This document shows positions 51,845 through 61,825 of a stretch of DNA of 64,000 bases, piece by piece. The stretch covers positions 1,488,001 to 1,552,000 of the forward strand of contig NZ_CP070968.1 in NCBI RefSeq assembly GCF_017086445.1, in the 5' to 3' direction. A model generated the notes under the pieces. That model did no database searches. It was not told where the DNA came from and was given only the letters and a program-made list of their open reading frames with translations. The number at the start of each line of letters is the position of its first letter. Within the stretch, counting starts at the first letter, position 1. This DNA comes from Brevundimonas fontaquae (GTDB lineage Bacteria > Pseudomonadota > Alphaproteobacteria > Caulobacterales > Caulobacteraceae). The position numbers and the translations under genes are program-made.

Positions 51845-52476
51845 CCGAGACTGCGGATACGCTCGACCAACAGGTCCGCACCGCCGACCTCGACCGCTGG
51901 CTGTCCAGTCGCCTGGTCGCGGACGACCGCGCGCGCGCCGACCTGATCACGCTCTACGCCCTCGAAGCCGAGCTGATGACCATCCCCACGCGCGTGACCC
52001 AGCCGCTGTTGGCCGAGATGCGCTACACTTGGTGGGCGGAACAGATGGACGGCGTCTTCGCCGGCGTGCCGCGCAAGGGCCATCCGGTGCTGGAGGCGCT
52101 TACCGATCTTGTCGCGCGTCACGGCCTTGACCGCGCGCCGTTCGACGCCTTGATCGACGCCCACATCGGCCGCGTGCGCGAACAGCCGCACGATCTGGAC
52201 GCCTTCTACGTCGGCCCGATGCAGGTCGGTGTGCGGATACTGGCGGGCGAAGGCCATGATGCAGCCGTGGCGCCCGTCGGCCTGGTCTGGGGACTGGCGC
52301 AGACCGGTCGGGCGAAGGAGGCGTCGTCCCTGAAGCGAGCAGCCAATGGGGCGCTGAAACGCCTGCCGCCCGAGGGATTCCCTGCCGTGGCCCACGCCGC
52401 CCTGACCGATCCCGACCGGGCCGAACCGCTGAAGCGGCTCAGGCTGATCGCGGCGTCCCTCGTCGGACGCATCTGA
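51841..52476 (+). CDS. Squalene/phytoene synthase-family protein, NDUFAF6-like
   Basis: 211 residues. RADLITLYALEAELMTIPTRVTQPLLAEMRYTWWAEQMDGVF fits the trans-isoprenyl synthase fold, but the two catalytic Asp motifs are absent. Such short degenerate members resemble mitochondrial NDUFAF6, a complex I assembly factor. Start is a TTG inside the stop of the polyprenyl synthase gene, so the two are coupled. Confidence 0.75.
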   Translation: MTETADTLDQQVRTADLDRWLSSRLVADDRARADLITLYALEAELMTIPTRVTQPLLAEMRYTWWAEQMDGVFAGVPRKGHPVLEALTDLVARHGLDRAPFDALIDAHIGRVREQPHDLDAFYVGPMQVGVRILAGEGHDAAVAPVGLVWGLAQTGRAKEASSLKRAANGALKRLPPEGFPAVAHAALTDPDRAEPLKRLRLIAASLVGRI

Positions 52477-52556
52477 AGTCGCGCCCGACTTCAGATCGCG
52501 CTTGCGCCGGCCCTCGATAGGGGCTGCTGTGGCGACGAACAGCGTGGAGATCCGCC

Positions 52557-53252
52557 GTGTCGCGAACCCATTTGGAACGTCATCTGATCGCCCGTATCGG
52601 ATGGCTGAGAGCCGCCGTCCTGGGCGCCAACGACGGCCTTCTGTCCACCTCCAGCCTGATCGTCGGCGTGGCCGCGTCCGGAGCCCCGAAAGCGGCGGTT
52701 CTGGTGTCGGGCGTGGCGGGCCTGGTCGCGGGCGCCATGTCCATGGCGGCCGGTGAATATGTGTCCGTCAGCTCTCAGTCGGACACCGAAAAAGCCGACC
52801 TGGCCCGGGAAGCCGCCGAACTGGCCGCCGCGCCCGAGGCGGAACGGGATGAACTTGCGGCGATCTATGTCGAACGGGGTGTTCAGCCGGAAACGGCGCG
52901 GGCTGTCGCTGAACAGCTGATGGCGCACGATTCGCTCGGTGCGCATGCGCGCGACGAATTGGGCATCTCCAGCTTCACGATGGCGCGGCCGGTCCAGGCG
53001 GCGTTGACGTCCGCCGCCACCTTCGCCGCGGGCGCGGCCTTGCCCCTGGCGACGGTCGCCCTTGCCCCGACCGGCGGGCTGTTGATCTGGGTCGCGGCCA
53101 GCGCCGTCGCTGGTTTGATCGCGCTGGGGGCCTTGGGCGCTCGGGCGGGCGGGGCCGACATCGGCCGGTCGGTGGTTCGCGTCGTCTTCTGGGGCGTGCT
53201 GGCCATGGCGGTCACGGCCGTGATCGGACGGGTGTTCGGGACGGTGGTCTAG
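52557..53252 (+). CDS. VIT1/CCC1-family transporter
   Basis: 231 residues, GTG start. Signature [28 protein letters not shown], then [29 protein letters not shown] (the Fe/Mn binding region with Gly-Glu-Tyr), and three C-terminal spans. Exports or sequesters Fe2+/Mn2+ in eukaryotes; bacterial role likely metal efflux. 4-bp overlap with convergent trmFO. Confidence 0.9.
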   Translation: MSRTHLERHLIARIGWLRAAVLGANDGLLSTSSLIVGVAASGAPKAAVLVSGVAGLVAGAMSMAAGEYVSVSSQSDTEKADLAREAAELAAAPEAERDELAAIYVERGVQPETARAVAEQLMAHDSLGAHARDELGISSFTMARPVQAALTSAATFAAGAALPLATVALAPTGGLLIWVAASAVAGLIALGALGARAGGADIGRSVVRVVFWGVLAMAVTAVIGRVFGTVV

Positions 53253-54646
53253 GCCGCCGCGTCGCGCCAGGCCTTCAGGCTTTCCATCGCCCGGAGGCTC
53301 ATCAGGCGCTTTTTGGCCCGGCCGCGTTCCTTCAGCGGGATCTTGACGCCGGCCTCGTCGACCTTGGGCGCCTCCAGCGGCGGCAGCAGGCCGTAGTTGA
53401 TGTTCATCGGCTGGAACTTCGATCCCGCCAGGTGCCCGCCGGTGATGTGCTCGACCAGGGCGCCCATGGCGGTCTCGGGCGGCGGCGGGGCCAGGTCGCG
53501 ACCGAGCGCTTGCGCGGCGGCGAGGCGGCCGGTCAGCAGGCCCATGGCCGCGCTCTCGACATAACCCTCGACGCCCGTCACCTGGCCCGCGAAACGCAGG
53601 CGCGGCATGGCCTTCAGCCGCAGCTGCTTGTCCAGCAGTTGTGGGCTGTTCAGATAGGTGTTGCGGTGCAGGCCGCCCAGACGCGCGAACTGGGCGTTCT
53701 GCAGTCCGGGGATCATGCGGAAGACCTCGGCCTGCGCGCCGTGCTTCAGCTTGGTCTGGAAGCCGACCATGTTGAAGAGAGTGCCCAGCGCATTGTCCTG
53801 GCGCAGCTGGACGATGGCGTAGGCCTTGACCAGCGGGTCGCGCGGATTGGTCAGGCCGACCGGCTTCATCGGGCCGTGCCGCAGGGTCTCGCGACCACGC
53901 TCGGCCATGACCTCGATGGGCAGGCAGCCGTCGAAGTAGGGGACGTGTTCCCAGTCCTTGAACTCGGCCTTGGGACCACTCAGCAGAGCGTCGATGAAGG
54001 CCTCGTACTGGGCTTTGTCCATCGGGCAGTTGACGTAGGCGGCGGCGTCGCCGCCCGGACCTTCCTTGTCATAGCGCGACTGACGCCAAGCGATGTCGAA
54101 GTCGATCGAGTCGGCGTGAACGATGGGGGCGATGGCGTCGAAGAAGCTCAAGGACTCTTCGCCCGTCGCCTTCAGGATCGCGTCGGCCAGGGCAGGGGAG
54201 GTCAGGGGGCCGGTGGCGACGATGACATTGTCCCATTCCTGCGGCGGCAGGCCGGCGATCTCTTCGCGCACGATGGTGACCAAGGGGTGGGCGGTCAGTC
54301 TGGCGGTCACCGCCTGGGAGAAGGCGTCGCGATCCACGGCCAGGGCGCCGCCGGCCGGCACCTGGTTGATGTCGCCGCAGGCCATGATGACCGAACCCAG
54401 CGCCCGCATCTCGGCGTGCAGCAGGCCGACCGCATTGAACTGCCAGTCGTCCGAGCGGAAGGAGTTGGAGCAGACCAACTCGGCCAGGCCATCGGTGTGG
54501 TGGGCGTCGGTCTTGACGCCAGGCACGCCGCGCATCTCGTGCAGGATGACGGGCACGCCAGCCTGGGCGATCTGCCAGGCGGCCTCGGAGCCGGCCAGGC
54601 CGCCGCCAATGACGTGGATGGGGGAAGGAGAGGGGGAAGCGCTCAT
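53249..54646 (-). CDS. trmFO: Methylenetetrahydrofolate-tRNA-(uracil-5)-methyltransferase
   Basis: 465 residues. FAD-binding [18 protein letters not shown] at residues 10-27, the catalytic Cys in [11 protein letters not shown] and the second conserved Cys in [12 protein letters not shown]. Methylates U54 of tRNA from methylene-THF. Family length is normal. Overlaps the VIT1-type gene tail to tail. Confidence 0.96.
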   Translation of the reverse strand: MSASPSPSPIHVIGGGLAGSEAAWQIAQAGVPVILHEMRGVPGVKTDAHHTDGLAELVCSNSFRSDDWQFNAVGLLHAEMRALGSVIMACGDINQVPAGGALAVDRDAFSQAVTARLTAHPLVTIVREEIAGLPPQEWDNVIVATGPLTSPALADAILKATGEESLSFFDAIAPIVHADSIDFDIAWRQSRYDKEGPGGDAAAYVNCPMDKAQYEAFIDALLSGPKAEFKDWEHVPYFDGCLPIEVMAERGRETLRHGPMKPVGLTNPRDPLVKAYAIVQLRQDNALGTLFNMVGFQTKLKHGAQAEVFRMIPGLQNAQFARLGGLHRNTYLNSPQLLDKQLRLKAMPRLRFAGQVTGVEGYVESAAMGLLTGRLAAAQALGRDLAPPPPETAMGALVEHITGGHLAGSKFQPMNINYGLLPPLEAPKVDEAGVKIPLKERGRAKKRLMSLRAMESLKAWRDAAA

Positions 54647-54722
54647 CGCGGCCTTCTAGCGGGCGGGTGGCGCGGTGTCATGGCCCCCTGCTATATCCGC
54701 CGCCGGTCATCGGGGGCGTGGA

Positions 54723-55490
54723 TTGAGCGAGCATCGGATTTTGCGACTGGGCGAGACGCTGTCGGCGGCGGCCCGCGCCCTGCCTCGCCTGTGGCGCGGG
54801 GCTTGCGGCGCAATCGTGCTGGCGGCCGTGGTCTGGAGCCTCAAGCCACTGGCGACGGGCCCGGCGGGCCTGACCTGGGCGGCGTGCGCCCTGGCCTCGA
54901 CCCTGGTGCTGGCGGGCGCTCTGGCGCGGATTGCGATCACGGACGATCTGGTCGAGGCGCGACGCCTGGGCCTGGGGCCGGTTGGGTTGCAGTTCGGACG
55001 GCCAGAGGTCCGGCTGCTGGGCGCGGGTCTGCTGTGCGCCATCTTTCTCGCCATGATCCTGTCGGTCGTGGCCCTGGTCCTGTTGGCGGTGTTCGGCATG
55101 GCCGAGTTGAACGCACAGGCCATCGAGATGCGCCAGTGGAGCGCGGTGGGGCCGGCGTGGAAGCTGATCCTGCTGGCGGTCGTCACGGCCTTCGCCCTGT
55201 TCGCCGTCATCGCCTTCGCGGTGCGCCTGTCCCTGTTTGCGCCGGCGACGATCGGGCGCGGGCAGATGGTGTCGTTGCAGAGCATGAGCATCGCGCGCGG
55301 CGGCTTCTGGCCCCTGTTGGCCGGGCTTGTCGTTACGGCTGCGCCGAAGATCGCTCTGGTGTTGCTGTGGGGCGCGGGGCTGATGTCTGGCACGGCCGGC
55401 TGGATCGTCTTCGCCTTCGTGCTGACAGGCTTACAGGCTCCGCTGACGATGGCTTTTGTGGGCGCCGCCTATCGCCGATTAGACGCTTAG
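54723..55490 (+). CDS. Hypothetical multi-span membrane protein
   Basis: 255 residues, start TTG at 54723 with GGGGGCG upstream; an earlier in-frame start at 54675 is within the trmFO promoter region. Six hydrophobic segments, for example AIVLAAVVWSLKPLA, LLCAIFLAMILSVVALVLLAVFG and LILLAVVTAFALFAVIAFA. No recognised motif or catalytic residues. Confidence 0.72.
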   Translation: MSEHRILRLGETLSAAARALPRLWRGACGAIVLAAVVWSLKPLATGPAGLTWAACALASTLVLAGALARIAITDDLVEARRLGLGPVGLQFGRPEVRLLGAGLLCAIFLAMILSVVALVLLAVFGMAELNAQAIEMRQWSAVGPAWKLILLAVVTAFALFAVIAFAVRLSLFAPATIGRGQMVSLQSMSIARGGFWPLLAGLVVTAAPKIALVLLWGAGLMSGTAGWIVFAFVLTGLQAPLTMAFVGAAYRRLDA

Positions 55491-55602
55491 GCTCATTGGC
55501 GCTGCCCAATCGACCTTCGGCCATTGGCGCGATCTTCTCAATCATTGCCCCTTGACGGGTCTGAGGCGATGCGGGCTAGCTGGCTTGCAACTGGAGATCA
55601 TC

Positions 55603-56172
55603 ATGCTACTGGCCGCCTTGATGGCAGGGTTCCTCATACAGGACGCCCAGCCGGCATATCCCGCCACACCTCAACAGTTCGAAGGTCGGCGGTCCGGCTT
55701 TGTGCAAGGCACGCTCAATGTCGCCATAGGTGAGCGGGCGACGCTGCGTCGCAACGCAAATGGAACCTACGACCTGATCAAGGTCGACCGCATCGATATT
55801 GGCGATGTCCTGCCGCCCGCCGAGGATTCACGTGGGCCGCTGAATGAGGCGGCGCCCGGAACGATCAGGTTTGGACTGCACGCGCGACGTGATGTGGGTT
55901 CGTTGCTGAAGGTCGAGAACAGTCAGGGCGAGGGCCTGAAGTATTCCGGCTTCATCGTCAGATATGTGGGCGGGCAGGCACGGGGGCCTGCCGAAACCTC
56001 AGTCTGCACTGTGCCCGCGGGGATGGTCAGCTACGAACGGTGGAATGAGCCCGTCATCCAGATCGTGGTCGGCGGATTGCAGACTTCGGCAGACGCCGTG
56101 CCGACGTGCCCTCCTCACGTCGAGCAATCATCGGGCACGTCGTCATCGCCGCCATCGGTCAGGCCTTCGTGA
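55603..56172 (+). CDS. Hypothetical secreted protein
   Basis: 189 residues from the ATG at 55603 (GGAG 6 nt upstream). Short signal LLAALMAGFLIQDAQP. Body contains AIGERATLRRNANGTYDLIKVDRIDIGDVLPP and a terminal low-complexity Ser/Pro tail. The ORF is open from 55552. The 3' end overlaps the CoA-transferase B gene on the other strand. Slightly less GC-rich than its neighbours. Unrecognised family. Confidence 0.68.
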   Translation: MLLAALMAGFLIQDAQPAYPATPQQFEGRRSGFVQGTLNVAIGERATLRRNANGTYDLIKVDRIDIGDVLPPAEDSRGPLNEAAPGTIRFGLHARRDVGSLLKVENSQGEGLKYSGFIVRYVGGQARGPAETSVCTVPAGMVSYERWNEPVIQIVVGGLQTSADAVPTCPPHVEQSSGTSSSPPSVRPS

Positions 56173-56815
56173 GTTCCTTAGAAACCGAATAGGTCGCCTC
56201 GGTCTTGGCGGCGACCTCGTCCAGGGTCACGCCGTCGGCCAGTTCGATCAGCTCGAGGCCCGCGCCGTCCGGCTTGACGTCGAAGGTGGCCAGGTCGGTG
56301 ATGATGCGGCTGACGACGCCCGTGCCGGTCAGGGGCAGACTACATTCCTTCAAGACCTTGGACTGGCCGTGCTTGTTGGCGTGTTCCATGACGACGACCA
56401 CGCGTTTGACGCCCGCGACCAAGTCCATGGCGCCGCCCATGCCCTTCACCAGCTTGCCGGGGATCATCCAGTTGGCGATGTCGCCGTTCTGGGCCACTTC
56501 CATCGCACCCAGGATCGACAGGTTGATATGGCCGCCGCGGATCATGGCGAAACTGTCGGCGCTGGAGAAGTATGACGACTCCGGGATCTCGGTGATCGTC
56601 TGCTTGCCGGCGTTGATCAGGTCGGGGTCCTCGTCGCCCTCATAGGGGAAGGGCCCCATGCCCAGCATGCCGTTTTCGGACTGAAGGGTCACGGTCATGC
56701 CGGCGGGGATGTAGTTGGCGACCAGGGTCGGGATGCCGATGCCCAGGTTCACATAGAAGCCGTCCTGCAGTTCCTGAGCGGCGCGTTCGGCGAGTTGTTC
56801 GCGGGTGCGGGGCAT
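56159..56815 (-). CDS. 3-oxoacid CoA-transferase subunit B
   Basis: 218 residues. LQDGFYVNLGIGIPTLVANYIP and the catalytic Glu in SENGMLGMGPFP (ENG), then GGHINLSILGAMEV, match SCOT/ScoB. Pairs with the subunit A gene 2 bp upstream to activate acetoacetate using succinyl-CoA. Confidence 0.95.
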   Translation of the reverse strand: MPRTREQLAERAAQELQDGFYVNLGIGIPTLVANYIPAGMTVTLQSENGMLGMGPFPYEGDEDPDLINAGKQTITEIPESSYFSSADSFAMIRGGHINLSILGAMEVAQNGDIANWMIPGKLVKGMGGAMDLVAGVKRVVVVMEHANKHGQSKVLKECSLPLTGTGVVSRIITDLATFDVKPDGAGLELIELADGVTLDEVAAKTEATYSVSKELTKA

Positions 56816-56817
56816 GA

Positions 56818-57543
56818 TCAGACCTCCGATCCGGCGGCGGCGCCGGCGGCACGTTGACGGACGGTGCGCTGTTCGATGCGCTTTTCGGACACGGTCTGGA
56901 CCAGGCGGTCGACGTAGACGCCCGGCGTGTGGATGTGGTCGGGGTCCAGCGCGCCGACGGGGACGATCTCTTCGACCTCGACGACCGTGACCTTGCCGGC
57001 CGTGGCCATCATCGGGTTGAAGTTGCGGGCGGTCTTGCGGAACACCAGGTTGCCGCGCTCGTCGGCCTTCCAGGCCTTGACGATGGACAGGTCGGCGACC
57101 AGGCCGGTCTCCATGACGTAGTCGCGGCCGTTGAAGTTGCGGACCTCCTTGCCCTCGGCGACCAGGGTGCCGACGCCGGTGGCGGTGAAGAAGGCGGGGA
57201 TGCCCGCGCCGCCGGCGCGGATGCGCTCGGCGAGTGTGCCCTGCGGGTTGAACTCAAGCTCCAGCTCGCCGGCCAGATACTGGCGCTCGAACTCCTTGTT
57301 CTCACCGACGTAAGAACTGATCATCTTGGCGATCTGGCGGGTGCCCAGGAGCTGGCCCAGGCCGAAGCCGTCGACGCCGGCGTTGTTGGAGATGACCGTC
57401 AGGCCCTTGACGCCGCTGTCGCGCAGGGCAGCGATCAGGTTCTCTGGGATGCCGCACAGGCCGAAGCCGCCGGACATGACGGTCATGCCGTCGAAGGTCA
57501 GGCCCTCCAGCGCGGACGTGACGTCAGCGTAGATCTTTCCCAT
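56818..57543 (-). CDS. 3-oxoacid CoA-transferase subunit A
   Basis: 241 residues. [22 protein letters not shown] (CoA-transferase signature) and [25 protein letters not shown] are diagnostic of ScoA. The ATG at 57543 has GGGAG upstream; an in-frame codon at 57561 would add MKKGRA, which is ribosome-site sequence. Heads the A-B operon. Confidence 0.95.
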   Translation of the reverse strand: MGKIYADVTSALEGLTFDGMTVMSGGFGLCGIPENLIAALRDSGVKGLTVISNNAGVDGFGLGQLLGTRQIAKMISSYVGENKEFERQYLAGELELEFNPQGTLAERIRAGGAGIPAFFTATGVGTLVAEGKEVRNFNGRDYVMETGLVADLSIVKAWKADERGNLVFRKTARNFNPMMATAGKVTVVEVEEIVPVGALDPDHIHTPGVYVDRLVQTVSEKRIEQRTVRQRAAGAAAGSEV

Positions 57544-57887
57544 CGCTCTCCCTTTTTTCACTGCCTGATGAATATCGGCTTTTGACCACGCCTAACGCGG
57601 GGGCGGGCGGGGGGCAAGACGCGGCGTCGATCCGACGCGGCGATTTCAGACGGTGAAGGCGAAAAACAGAGTCTAATTCGTCTAATTCGTCTGAACCGAC
57701 GGCGAGCCGGGTTCGAAAAAGAGAGTGCAATTGGTGCACTTTCTACGGAATCGGTCGTCGCGGAAGGCGGATGTCGGCATCGCTTCGGTTGTGTTCAAGG
57801 GGGTCAGATATCCATCAGGCATCCATCGGGGCCGAGGTGTCGTATTACCGTCAAGCCTGCAGCAAGATCCGACGATCGAGGACGCCG
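57544..57887. other. Intergenic region with tandem repeats and a palindrome
   Basis: 344 bp between divergent transcription units. It holds two adjacent copies of TCTAATTCG (57672-57689) followed by a partial third (TCTGAA), the inverted repeat AGTGCA-N5-TGCACT (57724-57740), and ATCCATC twice near 57810-57828. These look like regulator sites for the CFA-like or CoA-transferase operon. No small gene is supported. Confidence 0.6.
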
Positions 57888-58913
57888 ATGAACCTGACCA
57901 ATGTCGCCATTCGCCAGCTTCAGGACGCGCCGTTCCCGGACTTCGTGACGCGCCCGGCGATCGACAGCCTGGTGACAGAGGCCAGAAAGCGTCTGGATCG
58001 CGACGGGCCGCATGACGAGGCGGCCTTTGCGCGCGAAATGGCCCAGCGCGCCATCGCCGAACATACGGATGCGGCGAACCAGCAGCATTACGAACTGCCG
58101 CCCGAGTTTTTCCAGCTGTGCCTGGGCAAGCGGCTGAAATACTCCTGCTGCCTCTATCCCACGGGCCGCGAGACTCTCGATCAGGCGGAAGAGGCGGCGC
58201 TGGCAGAGACCTGCGCCCATGCCGATCTGAAGGACGGTCAGACGATCCTGGAAATGGGCTGCGGCTGGGGCTCTTTGTCGCTGTGGATGGCCGAGACCTA
58301 TCCGAATGCGAAGATCACGGCGGTGTCGAACAGCCACGGCCAACGCGGCCATATCGAAGCCCAGGCGGCGGCGCGCGGCCTGACGAACCTGACGGTGATC
58401 ACGCGCGACATGAACGAGTTCCAGACCGAGCAACGGTTCGACCGCATCGTCTCGGTTGAGATGTTCGAGCATATGGCCAACTGGCGCGCCCTGCTGACCA
58501 AGGCGCGGGGCTGGTTGAAGGACGACGGACGGATGTTCATCCACGTCTTCACGCACCGCGACGCGCCCTATCGGTTCGATCACACCGACAGCGGCGACTT
58601 CATCGCCCAGCATTTCTTCACCGGCGGCGTCATGCCGAGCCACGGCCTGATCCGACAGTTTCAGGACCTGTTCGCGGTCGAGCAGGAATGGACCTGGAAC
58701 GGCGGTCACTATGCGAAGACCGCCAATGATTGGCTGGCGAACATGGACCGGAACGCCGCGCGTATCGCGGTGTTGATGCGTGAGACCTATGGAGACGACG
58801 CCAAACTTTGGACCCGTCGCTGGCGACGCTTCTATCTGGCGACGGCCGGTCTGTTCGGAAACGACGAGGGCCGCACCTGGGCGGTCAGCCACTATCGACT
58901 GAAGCCGGCTTAA
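57888..58913 (+). CDS. SAM-dependent methyltransferase, cyclopropane-fatty-acid synthase-like
   Basis: 341 residues. CFA-type features: QQHYELPPEFFQLCLGKRLKYSCCLYPTG, SAM-binding ILEMGCGWGSLSLWMAE, then SVEMFEHMANW, and FTHRDAPYRF near the bicarbonate site. The ATG at 57888 has GAGGA upstream; the open frame back to 57771 is intergenic. With DUF2177 next, a common pairing for modification of membrane lipids. Confidence 0.88.
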   Translation: MNLTNVAIRQLQDAPFPDFVTRPAIDSLVTEARKRLDRDGPHDEAAFAREMAQRAIAEHTDAANQQHYELPPEFFQLCLGKRLKYSCCLYPTGRETLDQAEEAALAETCAHADLKDGQTILEMGCGWGSLSLWMAETYPNAKITAVSNSHGQRGHIEAQAAARGLTNLTVITRDMNEFQTEQRFDRIVSVEMFEHMANWRALLTKARGWLKDDGRMFIHVFTHRDAPYRFDHTDSGDFIAQHFFTGGVMPSHGLIRQFQDLFAVEQEWTWNGGHYAKTANDWLANMDRNAARIAVLMRETYGDDAKLWTRRWRRFYLATAGLFGNDEGRTWAVSHYRLKPA

Positions 58914-58924
58914 GGGAGACGAGG

Positions 58925-59338
58925 ATGATCAAATATGTCGCGGCCTATCTCGGGGCCGGCCTGACCTTTGCAGCCATCGATTTCGTCTGGCTGACCACCA
59001 TGACGAACCGGCTGTATAAGCCCGTCATCGGGCCGATCATGGCCGACAAGCCGGACATGAAGGCGGCGGTGGCCTTCTATCTGATCTCCATCGCCGGGAC
59101 CGTGTTCCTGGCGATCGCGCCGGCCCTGAAAGAGGGGAACTGGACGCGGGCGGCGATCAACGGGGCGGTGCTGGGCTTCGTCGCCTACGCCACCTACGAC
59201 CTGACCAATCAGGCGACCCTGGCGGTGTGGCAGACCAAGCTGACGATCATCGACCTGATCTGGGGCACGACCCTGACGATGCTGTCGGCGACCGGCGGCT
59301 ATTTCGCCGCGCGCTGGGCCGAGGGCCGTTTCGGCTAA
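58925..59338 (+). CDS. DUF2177 family membrane protein
   Basis: 137 residues, four membrane spans. GLTFAAIDFVWLTTMTNRLYKPVIG at the start and NGAVLGFVAYATYDLTNQATL are DUF2177 markers. ATG with GGGAG upstream, 11 bp after the CFA-like stop. Likely works on the same membrane lipids; unproven. Confidence 0.88.
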   Translation: MIKYVAAYLGAGLTFAAIDFVWLTTMTNRLYKPVIGPIMADKPDMKAAVAFYLISIAGTVFLAIAPALKEGNWTRAAINGAVLGFVAYATYDLTNQATLAVWQTKLTIIDLIWGTTLTMLSATGGYFAARWAEGRFG

Positions 59339-59442
59339 GCCGCCCGGCTGAGCCCGCGCTTGCGATTGCAGCCGCGCGTGTCTAAAGCTCGCGCCAGGGT
59401 TGATCGCGGGGGCGACAGTTGGGGGATGGCAGGCACCGATTG

Positions 59443-60693
59443 ATGTCGGCGCGCGGCGCGGCCGATGCGGGCTGGGTCTATGGCGCGCATGTCGCCCGCT
59501 ATGTCTCGCCGCTGCTGCTCTATCCGGTTCTGACGCGACGCCTGGGGCTGGAAGGGTTCGGCGCATTCGCCTCTGCCATCGCCCTGGCCTTGGTGGTGTC
59601 GGTGGTGGTCGATTACGGGCAGTCGCTCTCGGGGCCGCGCGACATCGCCGGAGCCGTCGAAGGGCGCGGCGTCCTGGTCGGTCAGGCCCTGGCGATGCGC
59701 GGCGTGCTGATCCTGCCCGCCGCTGCGGTCGGCGTAGGTCTGGCGGCCTTGAATCCGGTTCTGGAAGGGGCGAGCGTCGTCGTGGCGATGGCGGTCGTTC
59801 TGGGGATCGGGCAGGGGGCCAGCCTGCTGTGGTTTTTTCAGGGCATTCGCGATCCCGGTTTGGCAGCGATGCTGGAGGTTGGCTTCGCCCTGGCCGCGAC
59901 GGGGGTCGTTCTGGCGATGCCCGGCCTGAGCGTCGGCGGCGTGATGGCCGTCCAGGCGGGCGGCGTCTGGGCCGGCTTGGTCGCGACCGGCGTCCTGCTG
60001 CTGCGACGGCAGAGGGTTCAAGCGCCGAAGCGGGGCTTTGTGCGACGTGTCCTGAGCCAGGGCGGGCCGCTGTTCGCCAGTCGGGCGGTCATCGTCGCCT
60101 ATACAGGGGCGGGCGTTCTGGTCGTCGCGGCGCTGGCCGGGCCGGCGCAGGCGGCGCTGTACGGGGCGGCGGACCGGTTGGTCGCGGCGTTCGGATCGCT
60201 GATGCGGCCGCTGGCGGGCCTGATTGCGCCCCGGATCGCCGGACTGCTGGGACAGGATCAGGCAGCGGCGTTTCGCACGGCGCGGTGGACGCTGGCCGCG
60301 TCGACGGGGGCGTTCGTGCTGCTGGCGGCGGGACTGACGCTGGCGGCGCCGCTGCTGATCAGACTGTTGTTCGGGCCGGGGTTTGCGGGCGCGGTCGATG
60401 TGCTGCGTTTTCTGGCCTGGGTGCTGCCGCTGGTGGCCGTCAGCCAGGTGTTAGGGCTGCATCTGATGAACCCGCTGCGGATGGATGGACGGTTCGCGCT
60501 GATCGTGGCGCTGGGCTGTGTTGCGACGCTGGGGCCGGCGATGGTGCTGGCGCCCGGCCTTGGCGCGGTCGGCATGGCGGGCGCGCGGACCATCGGCGAG
60601 GCGGCGGTGGTCGCGGCCTGCCTGATCGGCCTGAGGGCGCATTGGGGCGTACTGTTCCAGACCGGCGGGAGGGGCGATGTCCCGGCGATATGA
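59443..60693 (+). CDS. Polysaccharide flippase (Wzx-like, MATE/MOP superfamily)
   Basis: About 416 residues, 12 or so spans. WVYGAHVARYVSPLLLYPVLTRRLGLEGFGAF opening and ALYGAADRLVAAFGSLMRPLAGLI midway are typical of oligosaccharide translocases. Start is uncertain: ATG at 59443 or TTG at 59419. Begins a run of polysaccharide genes; overlaps glf by 17 bp. Confidence 0.85.
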   Translation: MSARGAADAGWVYGAHVARYVSPLLLYPVLTRRLGLEGFGAFASAIALALVVSVVVDYGQSLSGPRDIAGAVEGRGVLVGQALAMRGVLILPAAAVGVGLAALNPVLEGASVVVAMAVVLGIGQGASLLWFFQGIRDPGLAAMLEVGFALAATGVVLAMPGLSVGGVMAVQAGGVWAGLVATGVLLLRRQRVQAPKRGFVRRVLSQGGPLFASRAVIVAYTGAGVLVVAALAGPAQAALYGAADRLVAAFGSLMRPLAGLIAPRIAGLLGQDQAAAFRTARWTLAASTGAFVLLAAGLTLAAPLLIRLLFGPGFAGAVDVLRFLAWVLPLVAVSQVLGLHLMNPLRMDGRFALIVALGCVATLGPAMVLAPGLGAVGMAGARTIGEAAVVAACLIGLRAHWGVLFQTGGRGDVPAI

Positions 60694-61825
60694 CTGGCTG
60701 ATCGTCGGCGCCGGTTTCACCGGGGCGGTGGTCGCCGAACGACTGGCGCGCGGGCTGGATCAGAGCGTGCTGGTGATCGATCAGCGCGACCATGTCGGCG
60801 GCAATGCGCACGACCGGCGCGATGCGGGCGGGCGGCTGATCCATCCCTATGGCCCGCACGTGTTCCACACCAACAGCGCGCGCATCTTCGACTATCTGAG
60901 CCGGTTCACGGCATGGCGACCCTATGCCCATCGGGTCCAGGGGCAGGTGGACGGGCGACAGGTGCCGCTGCCGTTCAATCTGGATTCGATCGAGACGCTG
61001 TTTCCCGCCGCGATGGCCGAGCGGATGACGCAGGCCCTGGTCCAGCGGTTCGGTTTCGGGGCGCGGCCCAGCATCCATGACCTGCGACGGGCGGGAGACG
61101 ATCCGGATCTGAGGCTGCTGGGCGACTATGTCTTCGACAAGGTGTTCGCCGGATACACCGCCAAGCACTGGGGTTTGCCGGTCGAGGCGCTGGACGCCTC
61201 GGTCACCGCTCGGGTGCCGATCGCGGTCAGCCGTGACGACCGCTATTTCGTCGACCGCCATCAGGCCATGCCGCGCGACGGCTATGGGCCGCTGTTTGAG
61301 CGGATGCTGGATCATCCGAACATCACGGTGTCGCTGAACACGCCGATGGATCAGGTGGGGGCGGGGTCGTGGGACCGGATGGTCTATTGCGGCGCGCTGG
61401 ACGACTATTTCGGCCAGTCGGTCGGGGGCTTGCCCTATCGTAGCGTGCGGTTCGACCATCAGGTCGTGGACGTCGAGGACGGCCTGCCGGTCGGGACAGT
61501 CAACTATCCCAACGACTTCGACTTCACGCGCATCACTGATTTCCGTCACCTGACCGGCGAGGGCGAGCCGACGACGGCGACGGTGACCGAATATCCGATG
61601 GCTTATGAGGCGGGCGTGAACGACCCCTATTATCCGATCCTGACGGAGGCGTCGCGCGCGTTGGCGGGGCAATATCGCGAGATGGCGGCCACGCTGGCGG
61701 GCAAGGTCTGGTTCGCCGGGCGGCTGGCCGATTTTCAGTACTACAACATGGACCAGGCGGTCGGGCGGGCGCTGAGCCTGGTCGAGAAGTCGCTGGCGCC
61801 GGCCATCGCCCGGATGGCGGCATGA
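60677..61825 (+). CDS. glf: UDP-galactopyranose mutase
   Basis: 382 residues. FAD motif DWLIVGAGFTGAVVAERLA, then VIDQRDHVGGNAHDRRDAGG, HPYGPHVFHTNS, and the substrate-binding GKVWFAGRLADFQYYNMDQAV at the C-terminus. Converts UDP-Galp to UDP-Galf, so this locus probably makes a galactofuranose-containing glycan. ATG at 60677 with GGGAGGGG upstream. Confidence 0.95.
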   Translation: MSRRYDWLIVGAGFTGAVVAERLARGLDQSVLVIDQRDHVGGNAHDRRDAGGRLIHPYGPHVFHTNSARIFDYLSRFTAWRPYAHRVQGQVDGRQVPLPFNLDSIETLFPAAMAERMTQALVQRFGFGARPSIHDLRRAGDDPDLRLLGDYVFDKVFAGYTAKHWGLPVEALDASVTARVPIAVSRDDRYFVDRHQAMPRDGYGPLFERMLDHPNITVSLNTPMDQVGAGSWDRMVYCGALDDYFGQSVGGLPYRSVRFDHQVVDVEDGLPVGTVNYPNDFDFTRITDFRHLTGEGEPTTATVTEYPMAYEAGVNDPYYPILTEASRALAGQYREMAATLAGKVWFAGRLADFQYYNMDQAVGRALSLVEKSLAPAIARMAA

